From assembly GCA_020635915.1 (NCBI GenBank), contig JACJYU010000001.1:2084501-2148500 (forward strand): DNA of 64,000 bases, in the 5' to 3' direction. A program made the translations under genes and the position numbers. The notes under the pieces were generated by a model. That model searched no databases. It had not been told where the DNA came from and saw only the letters and a program-made list of their open reading frames with translations. Of this stretch, positions 9,025 through 16,891 are shown in pieces; the stretch's first letter is position 1, and every line of letters begins with the position of its first letter. Source of the DNA: Flammeovirgaceae bacterium (GTDB lineage: Bacteria; Bacteroidota; Bacteroidia; Cytophagales; Cyclobacteriaceae).

Positions 9025-10053
9025 ATGGAAATCAAATTAACACAATACAGCCATGGGGCAGGGTGCGGATGTAAAATTTCCCCCTCAATTTTGGAAACCA
9101 TGCTGCATACCGACCAGGCCAAAACAACTTTTCCATCGCTGTTGGTGGGGAATGAATCAAAAGATGACGCGGCCGTATATGACCTGGGCGATGGCACGTG
9201 CATTGTGAGCACCACCGATTTTTTTATGCCCATTGTGGACGACCCTTTTTTGTTTGGTGGGATCGCCTCGGTGAACGCCATCAGTGATGTGTACGCCATG
9301 GGGGGCGAGCCCCTGATAGCCATTGCCATCCTGGGCTGGCCCATCAACAAGGTCCCGGCCGAGGTGGCCAGGCAGGTCCTTGAGGGGGGGAGGGAAGCAT
9401 GCAGGCAGGCTGGCATCCCTTTGGCTGGCGGCCATAGCATCGATTGCCCGGAACCCGTTTTTGGGTTGGCGGTGACGGGAAAAGTGATGAAGGCGCACTT
9501 GAAGCAAAACAACAAGGCGAAGGCCGGCTCCCTGCTTTACCTGACCAAGCCATTGGGGATCGGCATTGTGACCACGGCACAGAAAAAAGGAATTGTGGAG
9601 GAGGTGCATTTAAAAGCGGCAGTCGACAGTATGCTTGCCCTCAATAGCATTGGAGCCAAATTGGGCCGGCTGCCCTACGTAAACGCGCTTACGGATGTGA
9701 CCGGGTTTGGCCTGTTGGGCCACCTGGCCGAGGTGTGCGAGGGCAGCAACGTGTCAGCGGAAATCGTGTTTGACGAGGTGCCGGCCTTCAACTTCCTGGC
9801 CCCTTATGTGCGGCAGGGCAGCATGCCGGGTGGCACGCTGCGCAACTGGCAAAGCTATGGGCATAAGGTAAGTACCATAACTGACGCACAGCGGGCTATT
9901 TTGGCGGACCCCCAAACGAGTGGCGGGCTGTTGGTGGCAGTGGACGAGGGCAGTTCCGGGGAGTTTGAGGCGATGGCCTCTCAAAATGGCCTGCGCCTAA
10001 GGCCTTTCGGCAAACTGGTGCCACAGGGCGAGGTACTGGTGGTGGTAAACTAA
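9025..10053 (+). CDS. selD: Selenide, water dikinase
   Basis: The 342-residue enzyme makes selenophosphate from selenide and ATP. The N-terminal HGAGCGCKIS carries Cys14 and Lys17, matching the catalytic Cys17/Lys20 of E. coli SelD. The enzyme is the Cys form, with no in-frame TGA. AIR-synthase-type motifs follow (DDAAVYDLGDG, STTDFFMPIVDDPFLFG, LAGGHSIDCPEP, DPQTSGGLL). It sits two bases behind mnmH. No selA or selB is in the window, so tRNA selenation is the only selenium use visible here. Confidence 0.97.
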   Translation: MEIKLTQYSHGAGCGCKISPSILETMLHTDQAKTTFPSLLVGNESKDDAAVYDLGDGTCIVSTTDFFMPIVDDPFLFGGIASVNAISDVYAMGGEPLIAIAILGWPINKVPAEVARQVLEGGREACRQAGIPLAGGHSIDCPEPVFGLAVTGKVMKAHLKQNNKAKAGSLLYLTKPLGIGIVTTAQKKGIVEEVHLKAAVDSMLALNSIGAKLGRLPYVNALTDVTGFGLLGHLAEVCEGSNVSAEIVFDEVPAFNFLAPYVRQGSMPGGTLRNWQSYGHKVSTITDAQRAILADPQTSGGLLVAVDEGSSGEFEAMASQNGLRLRPFGKLVPQGEVLVVVN

Positions 10054-10105
10054 AGGGTTTTTTATTTTTGAAATTGATGACGGGCGTCAAGCCATGCACC
10101 GGGCA

Positions 10106-10537
10106 TCACGGTTTTTCGGCTTTTTCCGCCCGCTCCACCCTGGTCACAAAGTATTTTGTGTCGCCCCTCCACGGAAACCGCATGTACCGTTTTACAAAAG
10201 TGAGGTTTACCCGTTCCCCGCTCAAGGCAACATCGGACAACTGTTGGATCACCTCCTTCTGGCTGGGCTCAATGGAAAAATCGAAAGTTTCGGCCACGGG
10301 GCTCACCCCCCTTAAGGCCCCAAATGAATCCAGGCTGATCTTCCCCTCATAGGTCTTAAAAATGATGCCCTTTTCGGTCACGCGCAAGACCTTGCCTGCC
10401 ATCACCCCCCTTTCGTAAACGCCCCAGTAGGCAAAAGCCAACACCGCTGCCCCTACAATAATGGCCGCAATCAAAATCCTTTTGAAAAACCTTAAAGTGG
10501 CGTGCCCTGCCTTTTGGAAAAAATTTTGTGGCTCCAT
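10106..10537 (-). CDS. Conserved single-pass membrane protein of unknown function
   Basis: I do not recognise this 143-residue family with confidence. It has a basic N-terminus, one membrane helix at ~19-42 (ILIAAIIVGAAVLAFAYWGVY), then a ~100-residue domain with VMAGKVLRVTEKGIIFKTYEGK, which could be a small beta-barrel. The domain is likely periplasmic. It starts six bases after the Lgt homologue on the same strand, so the two are likely co-transcribed. It faces selD tail to tail. Confidence 0.6.
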   Translation of the reverse strand: MEPQNFFQKAGHATLRFFKRILIAAIIVGAAVLAFAYWGVYERGVMAGKVLRVTEKGIIFKTYEGKISLDSFGALRGVSPVAETFDFSIEPSQKEVIQQLSDVALSGERVNLTFVKRYMRFPWRGDTKYFVTRVERAEKAEKP

Positions 10538-10543
10538 AAAATA

Positions 10544-11323
10544 CTAGTTAAGGTGAAGCAATTTACCTTTTCCTTTCAATTTAACATAAAAGAAAACAGA
10601 GGCCAGGATGACCAGCAGGGATATGAATTGGGAATGGGAAATTATGTTTTGTATGATAAACCCCCTTTCCCCATCCCCACGAAGGGTTTCCAGCAAGCCC
10701 CTGCCTGCGGAATAAACAATGAGGTAGGTAAGGAAAAGTTGCCCGTCAAACTGCTTTCGTTTTTTGAGCCAGGCCAGGAAGGCCATTAAGGAAAAGATAA
10801 ACCCCGATTCGTAGAGTTGGGTAGGGTGCAAGGGGGTGCCCAGCGGTTTTGCCAGGCATGCCGGGTTGCTGAACACCACGCCAAAAACACCATCCGTGGG
10901 TTTTCCATAGCAACACCCGGCCATAAAACAGCCTAACCTGCCAAACCCATGAACCATACAGGCAACGATGGCCATCACATCGAGCATGGGGAGGGCAGGG
11001 ATACCGTGTTTTTTAAAAAACCACAACATGGCAGGAATGGCGAAAAGCAACGACCCAAAGAAAACGAACCCATTGCCGCCAAAGAGCTTTGCAAGGTGTG
11101 CGGCATAGTAGGCGGGGTCTTCAAAAAAAAAGAATGCCTTGCCCCCGAGATAGGCGGCCAAAACAATGTAAATGAAAAGCGAATTGGTTTGGTCGTAGCT
11201 GGTCCCAAACCTTTTTTTTCCCTGCCCTGCCATATAGGCCAGGCCCAGGATGGCGCCCAGGGCAATAAAAGCCCCATACGTATAAATTGTCACCGGTCCG
11301 GCTTCAAAGAGGATGGGGTGCAC
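10544..11323 (-). CDS. Prolipoprotein diacylglyceryl transferase family protein (atypical)
   Basis: The 259-residue multipass membrane protein is homologous to Lgt, which moves diacylglycerol to the lipobox cysteine of prolipoproteins. Conserved segments are HGFGRLGCFMAGCCYG, HPTQLYES, and AGRGLLETLRGDGERG near the end, keeping the arginines equivalent to E. coli Arg143 and Arg239. The equivalent of His103 is Phe (GFVFFGS against FHGG), and the GRLGN motif reads GRLGC with two more cysteines. This is a known divergent subgroup rather than textbook Lgt. It may be the main enzyme or a paralogue. It is followed by the unknown membrane protein. Confidence 0.8.
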   Translation of the reverse strand: MHPILFEAGPVTIYTYGAFIALGAILGLAYMAGQGKKRFGTSYDQTNSLFIYIVLAAYLGGKAFFFFEDPAYYAAHLAKLFGGNGFVFFGSLLFAIPAMLWFFKKHGIPALPMLDVMAIVACMVHGFGRLGCFMAGCCYGKPTDGVFGVVFSNPACLAKPLGTPLHPTQLYESGFIFSLMAFLAWLKKRKQFDGQLFLTYLIVYSAGRGLLETLRGDGERGFIIQNIISHSQFISLLVILASVFFYVKLKGKGKLLHLN

Positions 11324-11378
11324 TTGTAAACGGTTTTAGTTTGAGGCCCCGGAAGATTCCCAAATAAAAAAGGAACGG

Positions 11379-11933
11379 TCAGACCGTCATGATTTCGACC
11401 TCTTTCTTTTTCATAAGCGCATCTATTTTATTGATGTGCTCATCGGTCAGTTTCTGCACGCTTTCTTCCGCGTTTTTAATGTCATCTTCGGAAACACCCT
11501 TGATCTTTTTGAGGCTTTCGTTGGTGTCTTTGCGTACATTTCGAATGCTGATGCGGCTGTTCTCGCATTCATGCCCTACCTGTTTTACCAGTTGCTTCCT
11601 TCTTTCTTCAGTAAGCATGGGCACGTTAATGATGATTTGCTGCCCGTCATTTTGTGGGTTCAGGCCCAGGTTGGCCGCCATAATGGCTTTCTCGATTTCA
11701 GGGATAAGGTTCTTTTCCCAGGGCTTAACAAAAATGGACCGCGCATCGGGCGTGGTAACAGAGGCCACCTGGTTCAGCGGGCTCATGGACCCGTAGTAGG
11801 AAACCAACAGACCATCCAGCATGGAGGGGCTTGCCTTGCCCGCCCTGATTTTGGAAAGTTCGTGGCCCAAATGCACCACCGCTTTTCCCATCAGGTCTTT
11901 TGCTTCTTCCAGGTATAGTTCTATTTCTTCCAT
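11379..11933 (-). CDS. frr: Ribosome recycling factor
   Basis: The 184-residue cytoplasmic factor splits post-termination ribosomes together with EF-G. The family is clear from HLGHELSKIRAGKASPSMLDGLLVSYYG, given here in parts as KIRAGKASPSMLDG and VSYYGSMSPLNQVA, and from the C-terminal coiled-coil half with KLTDEHINKIDALMKKKE. Length matches the family. It lies 48 bases downstream of pyrH on the same strand, a common pairing in bacteria. Confidence 0.96.
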   Translation of the reverse strand: MEEIELYLEEAKDLMGKAVVHLGHELSKIRAGKASPSMLDGLLVSYYGSMSPLNQVASVTTPDARSIFVKPWEKNLIPEIEKAIMAANLGLNPQNDGQQIIINVPMLTEERRKQLVKQVGHECENSRISIRNVRKDTNESLKKIKGVSEDDIKNAEESVQKLTDEHINKIDALMKKKEVEIMTV

Positions 11934-11981
11934 TGCCTTAATGATTGTTTTATGGGGATAATATAATCAAGAGTGCCGGTT

Positions 11982-12689
11982 TTAACTTATCAATGTTCCT
12001 GTTTTCCCCCCCTGCACCACCTTCAGGAGGTTTCCTTTTTGGTTCATGTTGAAAACCACGATGGGCAAATTGTTTTCCATGCATAGCGTGAAGGCAGTCA
12101 TGTCCATGATGTTGAGGTTCTTCTCATAAGCCTCCTGGAAAGACAATTTTTCGTACAGGACGGCATCCTCAAATTTCTCCGGGTCTTTTGAGTAAACCCC
12201 GTCCACGCGGGTGCCTTTGAGCACCACATCGGCCTGTACTTCTATGGCCCTAAGGCTTGCCGTGGAGTCGGTGGTAAAGTAAGGGTTCCCGATCCCGGCA
12301 CCAAATATGACGATCCTTCCCTTTTCCAGGTGCCGGATGGCCCTCCTGCGAATAAAAGGCTCGCAAACCTGCTCCATGTTTATCCCCGACATCAGGCGCG
12401 TGTACATCCCGTGCCTTTCCAGCGCACTTTGCAAGGCCATGCCATTGACCACCGTGGCCAGCATGCCCATATAGTCCCCCTGCACCCTGTCAATGCCCAA
12501 TATGTCCGCCTGGCCGCCCCTGAAAATATTGCCGCCACCAATTACGATTGAAACCTCTACGCCAGCATCTTTTATTTGTTTTATTTCTTCCGAATACTGC
12601 TCCAATACGGCAGGATCGATATTGGAGCCCTTGTCATTGCCCTGAAGGGATTCGCCACTGAGTTTGATGAGGATACGTTTGTATTTCAT
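11982..12689 (-). CDS. pyrH: UMP kinase
   Basis: The 235-residue enzyme phosphorylates UMP to UDP. It belongs to the amino-acid kinase fold, with RILIKLSGESLQG at the N-terminus, the glycine-rich VIGGGNIFRGG, DYMGMLATVVNG, and the nucleotide-binding region around ADVVLKGTRVDGVYSKDP. A perfect -7 box lies 32 bases upstream. frr follows in the same transcript. Confidence 0.96.
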   Translation of the reverse strand: MKYKRILIKLSGESLQGNDKGSNIDPAVLEQYSEEIKQIKDAGVEVSIVIGGGNIFRGGQADILGIDRVQGDYMGMLATVVNGMALQSALERHGMYTRLMSGINMEQVCEPFIRRRAIRHLEKGRIVIFGAGIGNPYFTTDSTASLRAIEVQADVVLKGTRVDGVYSKDPEKFEDAVLYEKLSFQEAYEKNLNIMDMTAFTLCMENNLPIVVFNMNQKGNLLKVVQGGKTGTLIS

Positions 12690-12720
12690 TGAACGGGTTT
12701 AGGCTGTTTTTTTTACGTTG

Positions 12721-12728
12721 CAAATATA
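12721..12728 (-). promoter_or_regulatory. -7 promoter box (TATATTTG) for pyrH-frr
   Basis: A perfect TAnnTTTG match on the minus strand lies 32 bases upstream of the pyrH ATG. Confidence 0.55.
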
Positions 12729-12773
12729 TCAGGTTTTTAAGGATTAAAAGGGCGCCATCAACCGGCAATGGCC

Positions 12774-13268
12774 TTAGAACTCAATTAGCACTTGGCCCTT
12801 TTCCACACTGTTGCCCTTTTCTATTTTTACCTTTTTCACCTTGCCGTCACCAGGCGACTTTAAAATGTTTTCCATTTTCATGGCCTCCAGCACGAGCAGT
12901 GGGTCCCCGGCCTTTACCTCGTCCCCTGCTTTTACTTTCAGGTCGATGATCAGCCCTGGCATGGGCGCTTTGATGGAAATGACTTTGCTGGAGGCCCCTG
13001 CGTTCATGCCCATTTTTTCCAGCAACAACTCAAACTTGTCCTTTACGGCCACCGGGTATTTGCGCCCGTTGATTTTTATGATGAAAGTTTTGGTGGCATA
13101 GTCCGCTTTTACCACTTCGGCCCTGTACCCCTTTTTTTCATGGATGATGTGGAAGTAGGTATCCGTGATTTTCACCAGGTCCCACGCCACGGGATTCCCA
13201 TCGACCTTCCATCCCTCTTCGGAAGGCACGACTTCATAGCTTGATTGGTTTACAGTCGCTTTAAACAT
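12774..13268 (-). CDS. Biotin carboxyl carrier protein (acyl-CoA carboxylase type)
   Basis: In this 164-residue protein, residues ~95-164 form a biotinyl domain with the biotinylated lysine in EAMKMEN, preceded by APMPGLIIDLKVKAGDEV. The N-terminal ~90 residues resemble the linker domain next to biotin carriers of propionyl-, methylcrotonyl- or acetyl-CoA carboxylases in Bacteroidota. No biotin carboxylase or carboxyltransferase gene is adjacent, so its partner enzyme cannot be named. A perfect -7 box ends four bases before the ATG, suggesting a leaderless message. Confidence 0.88.
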   Translation of the reverse strand: MFKATVNQSSYEVVPSEEGWKVDGNPVAWDLVKITDTYFHIIHEKKGYRAEVVKADYATKTFIIKINGRKYPVAVKDKFELLLEKMGMNAGASSKVISIKAPMPGLIIDLKVKAGDEVKAGDPLLVLEAMKMENILKSPGDGKVKKVKIEKGNSVEKGQVLIEF

Positions 13269-13272
13269 GGTT

Positions 13273-13280
13273 CAAAAATA
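13273..13280 (-). promoter_or_regulatory. -7 promoter box (TATTTTTG) for the biotin carrier gene
   Basis: A perfect minus-strand TAnnTTTG match sits four bases before the ATG. Transcription would start at or next to the start codon. Confidence 0.55.
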
Positions 13281-13317
13281 AAGTACTTGGTTGTAGAAAT
13301 GGCAATCCTGGATGAAA

Positions 13318-13349
13318 ATTGTGATTGCGTGCGGATGTTGTTAACTTTG
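13318..13349 (+). promoter_or_regulatory. Promoter for the TPP-riboswitch transcript
   Basis: TAACTTTG (13342-13349) is a perfect -7 box. ATTG (13318-13321) lies 20 bases upstream as a -33 element. It is placed immediately before the riboswitch aptamer. Confidence 0.65.
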
Positions 13350-13359
13350 TGCCATTACC

Positions 13360-13433
13360 ATAGGGGTGCCAAAAACACGGGCTGAGATTATACCCAATGA
13401 ACCTGATGCCGGTAATGCGGCCGAAGGGAGGCA
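13360..13433 (+). promoter_or_regulatory. TPP (thiamin pyrophosphate) riboswitch, THI element
   Basis: The conserved THI-box blocks appear in order and with normal spacing: AGGGGTGCC, GGCTGAGA, ATACCC, TGAACCTGAT, CCGGTAATGCGG, and CGAAGGGA. These form the pyrimidine- and pyrophosphate-sensing arms of the TPP aptamer. It lies between a -7 box and the TonB receptor ATG (13494), leaving ~60 bases for an expression platform. I saw no clear terminator hairpin in that space, so translational control is more likely. The boundaries are approximate. Confidence 0.93.
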
Positions 13434-13493
13434 AGGTTGAAACGTAAGTGTGCGCATTCCCCTGTGCGCCACGGGTTTTAAACCACAAAAAAA

Positions 13494-15944
13494 ATGTTAA
13501 AGGTTATTTTGATGGCAATGGGCTGTGCCGCTTACCTGGGCGGATGGGCTCAATTTACGGTTTCCGGCAAGGTCAACGGGCCTTTGGGCCCACTCGAAGG
13601 GGCAACGGTGCAAACCAGCCATGGGGGGCACTTTGCCATTACCAATGCCCAGGGCGGGTTTCAACTCGATAATGTGAAGGCGGGCGAATATGTTTTGGCC
13701 ATCCGGTACCTGGGCTACAGGGAAAAACGTGAAAGCGTGGCGGTCAATGGAAACATATTTTTGACGATCGCGATGGAGGAAGATGCCCAACTCACGGATG
13801 AAGTTACCGTTTATGCCACCCGGGCTGCCGAAAAAAGCCCTACCACGTTTACCAATATCAATAAGGAGGCACTGGAAAAACAAAACTTTGGGCAGGACTT
13901 GCCGTTTGTGCTCAACTATTCCCCTTCCCTGATCACTACCTCCGATGCAGGTGCCGGGGTAGGGTATACCGGATTGCGGATACGGGGAAGTGATGCCACC
14001 CGCATCAACGTGACCATCAACGGCATTCCGTACAACGACAGCGAAACCCAGGCGGTGTTCTGGGTGGATGTCCCCGACATAGCCACCTCCACGCAAAGCA
14101 TTCAAATACAAAGGGGGGTGGGCACCTCCACCAACGGGGCGGGGGCTTTTGGCGCCTCCATTAACCTGCACACCATGTCCAAAAACGATAATGCCTATGC
14201 CGAGGTTATTAATTCGGCCGGGTCCTTCAACACGCACCGGCATACCCTGGGCCTGGGCACGGGCCTGATCAACGATCATTTTGTGTTTGATGCCCGCGCC
14301 TCCTTCATCCACTCTGACGGGTTTATTGACAGGGCTTCCTCCAATTTGAAATCCTACTATGCCTCTGGTGGCTATTATGGAAAAAACACCATCGTCAAGG
14401 CCCTTGCGTTTGGTGGCCATGAAACAACTTACCAAAGCTGGTATGGCGTGCCGGGGTCGCGGCTCCACAACGATGTGGCCGGGATGATGGCCACGGCCGC
14501 TGTGGAAGGTTGGAACGCACGGCAAACCAACAACCTACTGAACGCAAACAGCAGGACCTTTAATATTTATGACTACAAAGGCCAGGTGGACGACTATGCC
14601 CAGGACAACTTTCAACTGCATGTTTCACATAAGGCCTCGCCTTTTGTAACGGCCGGCCTGTCGCTCCATTATACGCCCGGAAAAGGCTACTATGAAGAAT
14701 ACAAGTATGACCAATCATTATCGGACTACGGGATAGCCGATGTAACGGTGGGCGCGGAGACGATCACCAACACCGATCTGATAAGAAGGCGTTGGCTGGA
14801 CAACGGTTTCTATGGCATAACCTATTCGGTCAATTACGACAAAGGCCCTTACAACGGTGTGTTGGGCGGTGCGTGGAACAGGTATGAAGGCAATCACTTT
14901 GGGGAAATTATTTGGGCGGGGGCCGCGCTGAATACCCCCAAGGACTACAGGTACTACTTTAATGATGGCGACAAGGTGGACGCCAACATTTTTTGGAAGA
15001 GCAACTATGACCTAACGGGCCGGCTTACCGCATATTTGGATTTGCAGCTTCGCAAAATCGATTACCAGGCGGGCGGGGTGGAAAATGACCTGTCGAGCTT
15101 TAACGTAAACACAAATTTTAATTTCTTTAACCCAAAAGCAGGATTGACCTATACACTGCGTGGAGGCGGCCAACTGTATTCATCCTTTGCCGTGGCCCAA
15201 CGCGAACCGGTAAGGGAAGATTTTATAAATGCACCCTCCGGCACTGCCCCCAAGGCAGAGGCCCTGAACAATATAGAAGCAGGCTGGAGGGTAAACAAGG
15301 CGCGTTATAATTTTGTGTTGAACTATTACTTGATGGATTACAAAGACCAATTGGTGCTTACAGGCGAGCTAAATGATGTGGGCGCGGCCATCAGGACCAA
15401 CGTGGACAAAAGCTACCGTACCGGCATAGAGTTGGAAGGGGCGGTAAGCATAAGCCCCAAGGCCACTTTTGGCGCCAATGTAACGTTGAGCAAAAACAAA
15501 ATCAAAAATTTTACAGAAGTGATATACGACTATGGCGTGAATTATGACGAGTACAATGAAATCAAAAACCAATTGAAGGATGTGGACATCTCTTTTTCGC
15601 CATCCGTGGTGGCAGGGGCCAGTTTGGGCTACCGGCCCGCGAAAGGCCTTGAGGTGGCTTTTTTGTCTAAATACGTGGGGCCCCAATTCCTGGACAATAC
15701 ATCCAATCCCGACAGGAAAATTGACGCTTATTTTGTGAACGACCTAAGGTTGAACTATGCCCCTGCCGTAAAAGGGCTAAAATCATTTGGCATTGGGCTG
15801 CTCCTGAACAATGTTTTTGACGAGGCCTATGAATCCAACGGGTACACCTACGGCTTTGTAGGGGGCGGGGAGACCGTAAGGCAAAATTTTTACTATCCGC
15901 AGGCGGGACGGAACTATATGGTAATGCTTTCGCTGATGTTTTGA
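13494..15944 (+). CDS. TonB-dependent outer-membrane receptor under TPP riboswitch control (putative thiamin/precursor uptake)
   Basis: The 816-residue receptor has a signal peptide (~1-20, ending in GGWAQ), a CarboxypepD_reg-like domain (~22-105), a plug domain (~120-230, with GLRIRGSDATRINVTING and GVGTSTNGAGAFGASI), and a 22-strand-type barrel ending in YMVMLSLMF. It imports a substrate across the outer membrane using TonB energy. The upstream TPP riboswitch indicates repression by thiamin pyrophosphate and hence uptake of thiamin or a precursor. That substrate is an inference from regulation. It starts at the first ATG after the riboswitch. Confidence 0.9.
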   Translation: MLKVILMAMGCAAYLGGWAQFTVSGKVNGPLGPLEGATVQTSHGGHFAITNAQGGFQLDNVKAGEYVLAIRYLGYREKRESVAVNGNIFLTIAMEEDAQLTDEVTVYATRAAEKSPTTFTNINKEALEKQNFGQDLPFVLNYSPSLITTSDAGAGVGYTGLRIRGSDATRINVTINGIPYNDSETQAVFWVDVPDIATSTQSIQIQRGVGTSTNGAGAFGASINLHTMSKNDNAYAEVINSAGSFNTHRHTLGLGTGLINDHFVFDARASFIHSDGFIDRASSNLKSYYASGGYYGKNTIVKALAFGGHETTYQSWYGVPGSRLHNDVAGMMATAAVEGWNARQTNNLLNANSRTFNIYDYKGQVDDYAQDNFQLHVSHKASPFVTAGLSLHYTPGKGYYEEYKYDQSLSDYGIADVTVGAETITNTDLIRRRWLDNGFYGITYSVNYDKGPYNGVLGGAWNRYEGNHFGEIIWAGAALNTPKDYRYYFNDGDKVDANIFWKSNYDLTGRLTAYLDLQLRKIDYQAGGVENDLSSFNVNTNFNFFNPKAGLTYTLRGGGQLYSSFAVAQREPVREDFINAPSGTAPKAEALNNIEAGWRVNKARYNFVLNYYLMDYKDQLVLTGELNDVGAAIRTNVDKSYRTGIELEGAVSISPKATFGANVTLSKNKIKNFTEVIYDYGVNYDEYNEIKNQLKDVDISFSPSVVAGASLGYRPAKGLEVAFLSKYVGPQFLDNTSNPDRKIDAYFVNDLRLNYAPAVKGLKSFGIGLLLNNVFDEAYESNGYTYGFVGGGETVRQNFYYPQAGRNYMVMLSLMF

Positions 15945-15994
15945 CCGATGCCTTGCAGGGCCATGGCTGGCGATTAAATGACCGTTTCCTGTAT

Positions 15995-16002
15995 TACCTT
16001 TG
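15995..16002 (+). promoter_or_regulatory. -7 promoter box (TACCTTTG) for the UbiA-like gene
   Basis: This is a perfect TAnnTTTG match. It lies inside the longer possible reading frame and six bases before ATG 16008, which supports 16008 as the true start. Confidence 0.5.
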
Positions 16003-16007
16003 CGGTA

Positions 16008-16865
16008 ATGAGGCCATTGTTTGCACAAGCAGTGAGGTTTTTTGGTGCCCTTTTCCACCTTGCCCGGTTTTGGAACCTTGTTATCATCGGGCTGGCCCAA
16101 TATTTTACGTCCTATTTTTTAATTGGTGCCCACACGGTCAGGGATTGGCGACTGTTGTTGTTGTCGGCCTCCACCATGATGATAGCGGCCGCAGGGTATA
16201 TCATCAACGATTACTATGACATAAAGATCGACCTGATCAACAAGCCCGAGCGGGTGGTCATCGGCAGGGGCATTACCAGGCGCTATGCCATTTTTTTTCA
16301 CACGGCCTTGTCCGTGGTGGGCGTGGCAATAGGTTTTTTCCTAAGTTGGAAAATTGGCCTGGTCAATTTTTTTTCCGCTTTTCTTTTGTGGCTTTATTCC
16401 AACAACCTCAAACGGTTGCCGTTTGTGGGCAATTTTTCAATCGGGCTGCTAACAGCCTTGTCCATCCTGGTCGTCAACATGCCCTACCCGCCTTTCAGTT
16501 CCTACATCCTTATTTATGCCATGTTTGCCATGGGCATGACCTGGGTGAGGGAAATCATCAAGGACATGGAAGATTGGAAAGGCGACAACTCCTTTGGGTG
16601 CAAGACGCTTCCGATAGTGTGGGGCCTGCGAAAGACAAAGGTGTTCCTGTACCTCCTCCTGGTCGTGTTTGCGGCATTGGTGCTGCTGGTCAACGATTTA
16701 TATGTGGGGCTGCCCCTTCTTTTTTTCCTGTTTTTCCTTTTTGTGCCTATGGGCTACCTGGTGGCAAAGCTTAAGCGGGCAGACACCATCCGTGATTATG
16801 CAAAGCTAAGTTCCCTGTGCAAACTGATCCTGTTGTTGGGGATTGCGAGCATGGCCTTGGTTTGA
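16008..16865 (+). CDS. UbiA-family membrane prenyltransferase
   Basis: The 285-residue protein has about eight membrane helices. It carries the two UbiA Asp-rich sites: NDYYDIKIDLINKPER (NDxxDxxxD) at ~65-80 and a second at ~190-200, DMEDWKGDN. Bacteroidota members are often labelled geranylgeranylglycerol-phosphate geranylgeranyltransferase, but the acceptor cannot be read from the sequence, and quinone or lipid synthesis are both possible. An in-frame ATG at 15978 would place a -7 box inside the gene, so 16008 is preferred. It follows the riboswitch receptor by 63 bases and probably has its own promoter. Confidence 0.82.
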   Translation: MRPLFAQAVRFFGALFHLARFWNLVIIGLAQYFTSYFLIGAHTVRDWRLLLLSASTMMIAAAGYIINDYYDIKIDLINKPERVVIGRGITRRYAIFFHTALSVVGVAIGFFLSWKIGLVNFFSAFLLWLYSNNLKRLPFVGNFSIGLLTALSILVVNMPYPPFSSYILIYAMFAMGMTWVREIIKDMEDWKGDNSFGCKTLPIVWGLRKTKVFLYLLLVVFAALVLLVNDLYVGLPLLFFLFFLFVPMGYLVAKLKRADTIRDYAKLSSLCKLILLLGIASMALV

Positions 16866-16891
16866 TACAACTATTCGCTTTCTTTGTGGCG

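Noticed and set aside
9061..9080. Selenocysteine in SelD
   Set aside because: The active-site residue is encoded by TGC (cysteine); no in-frame TGA is present.
13497..14525. A 342-codon open frame on the minus strand
   Set aside because: It is antisense to the TonB receptor, which has a signal peptide, plug and barrel.
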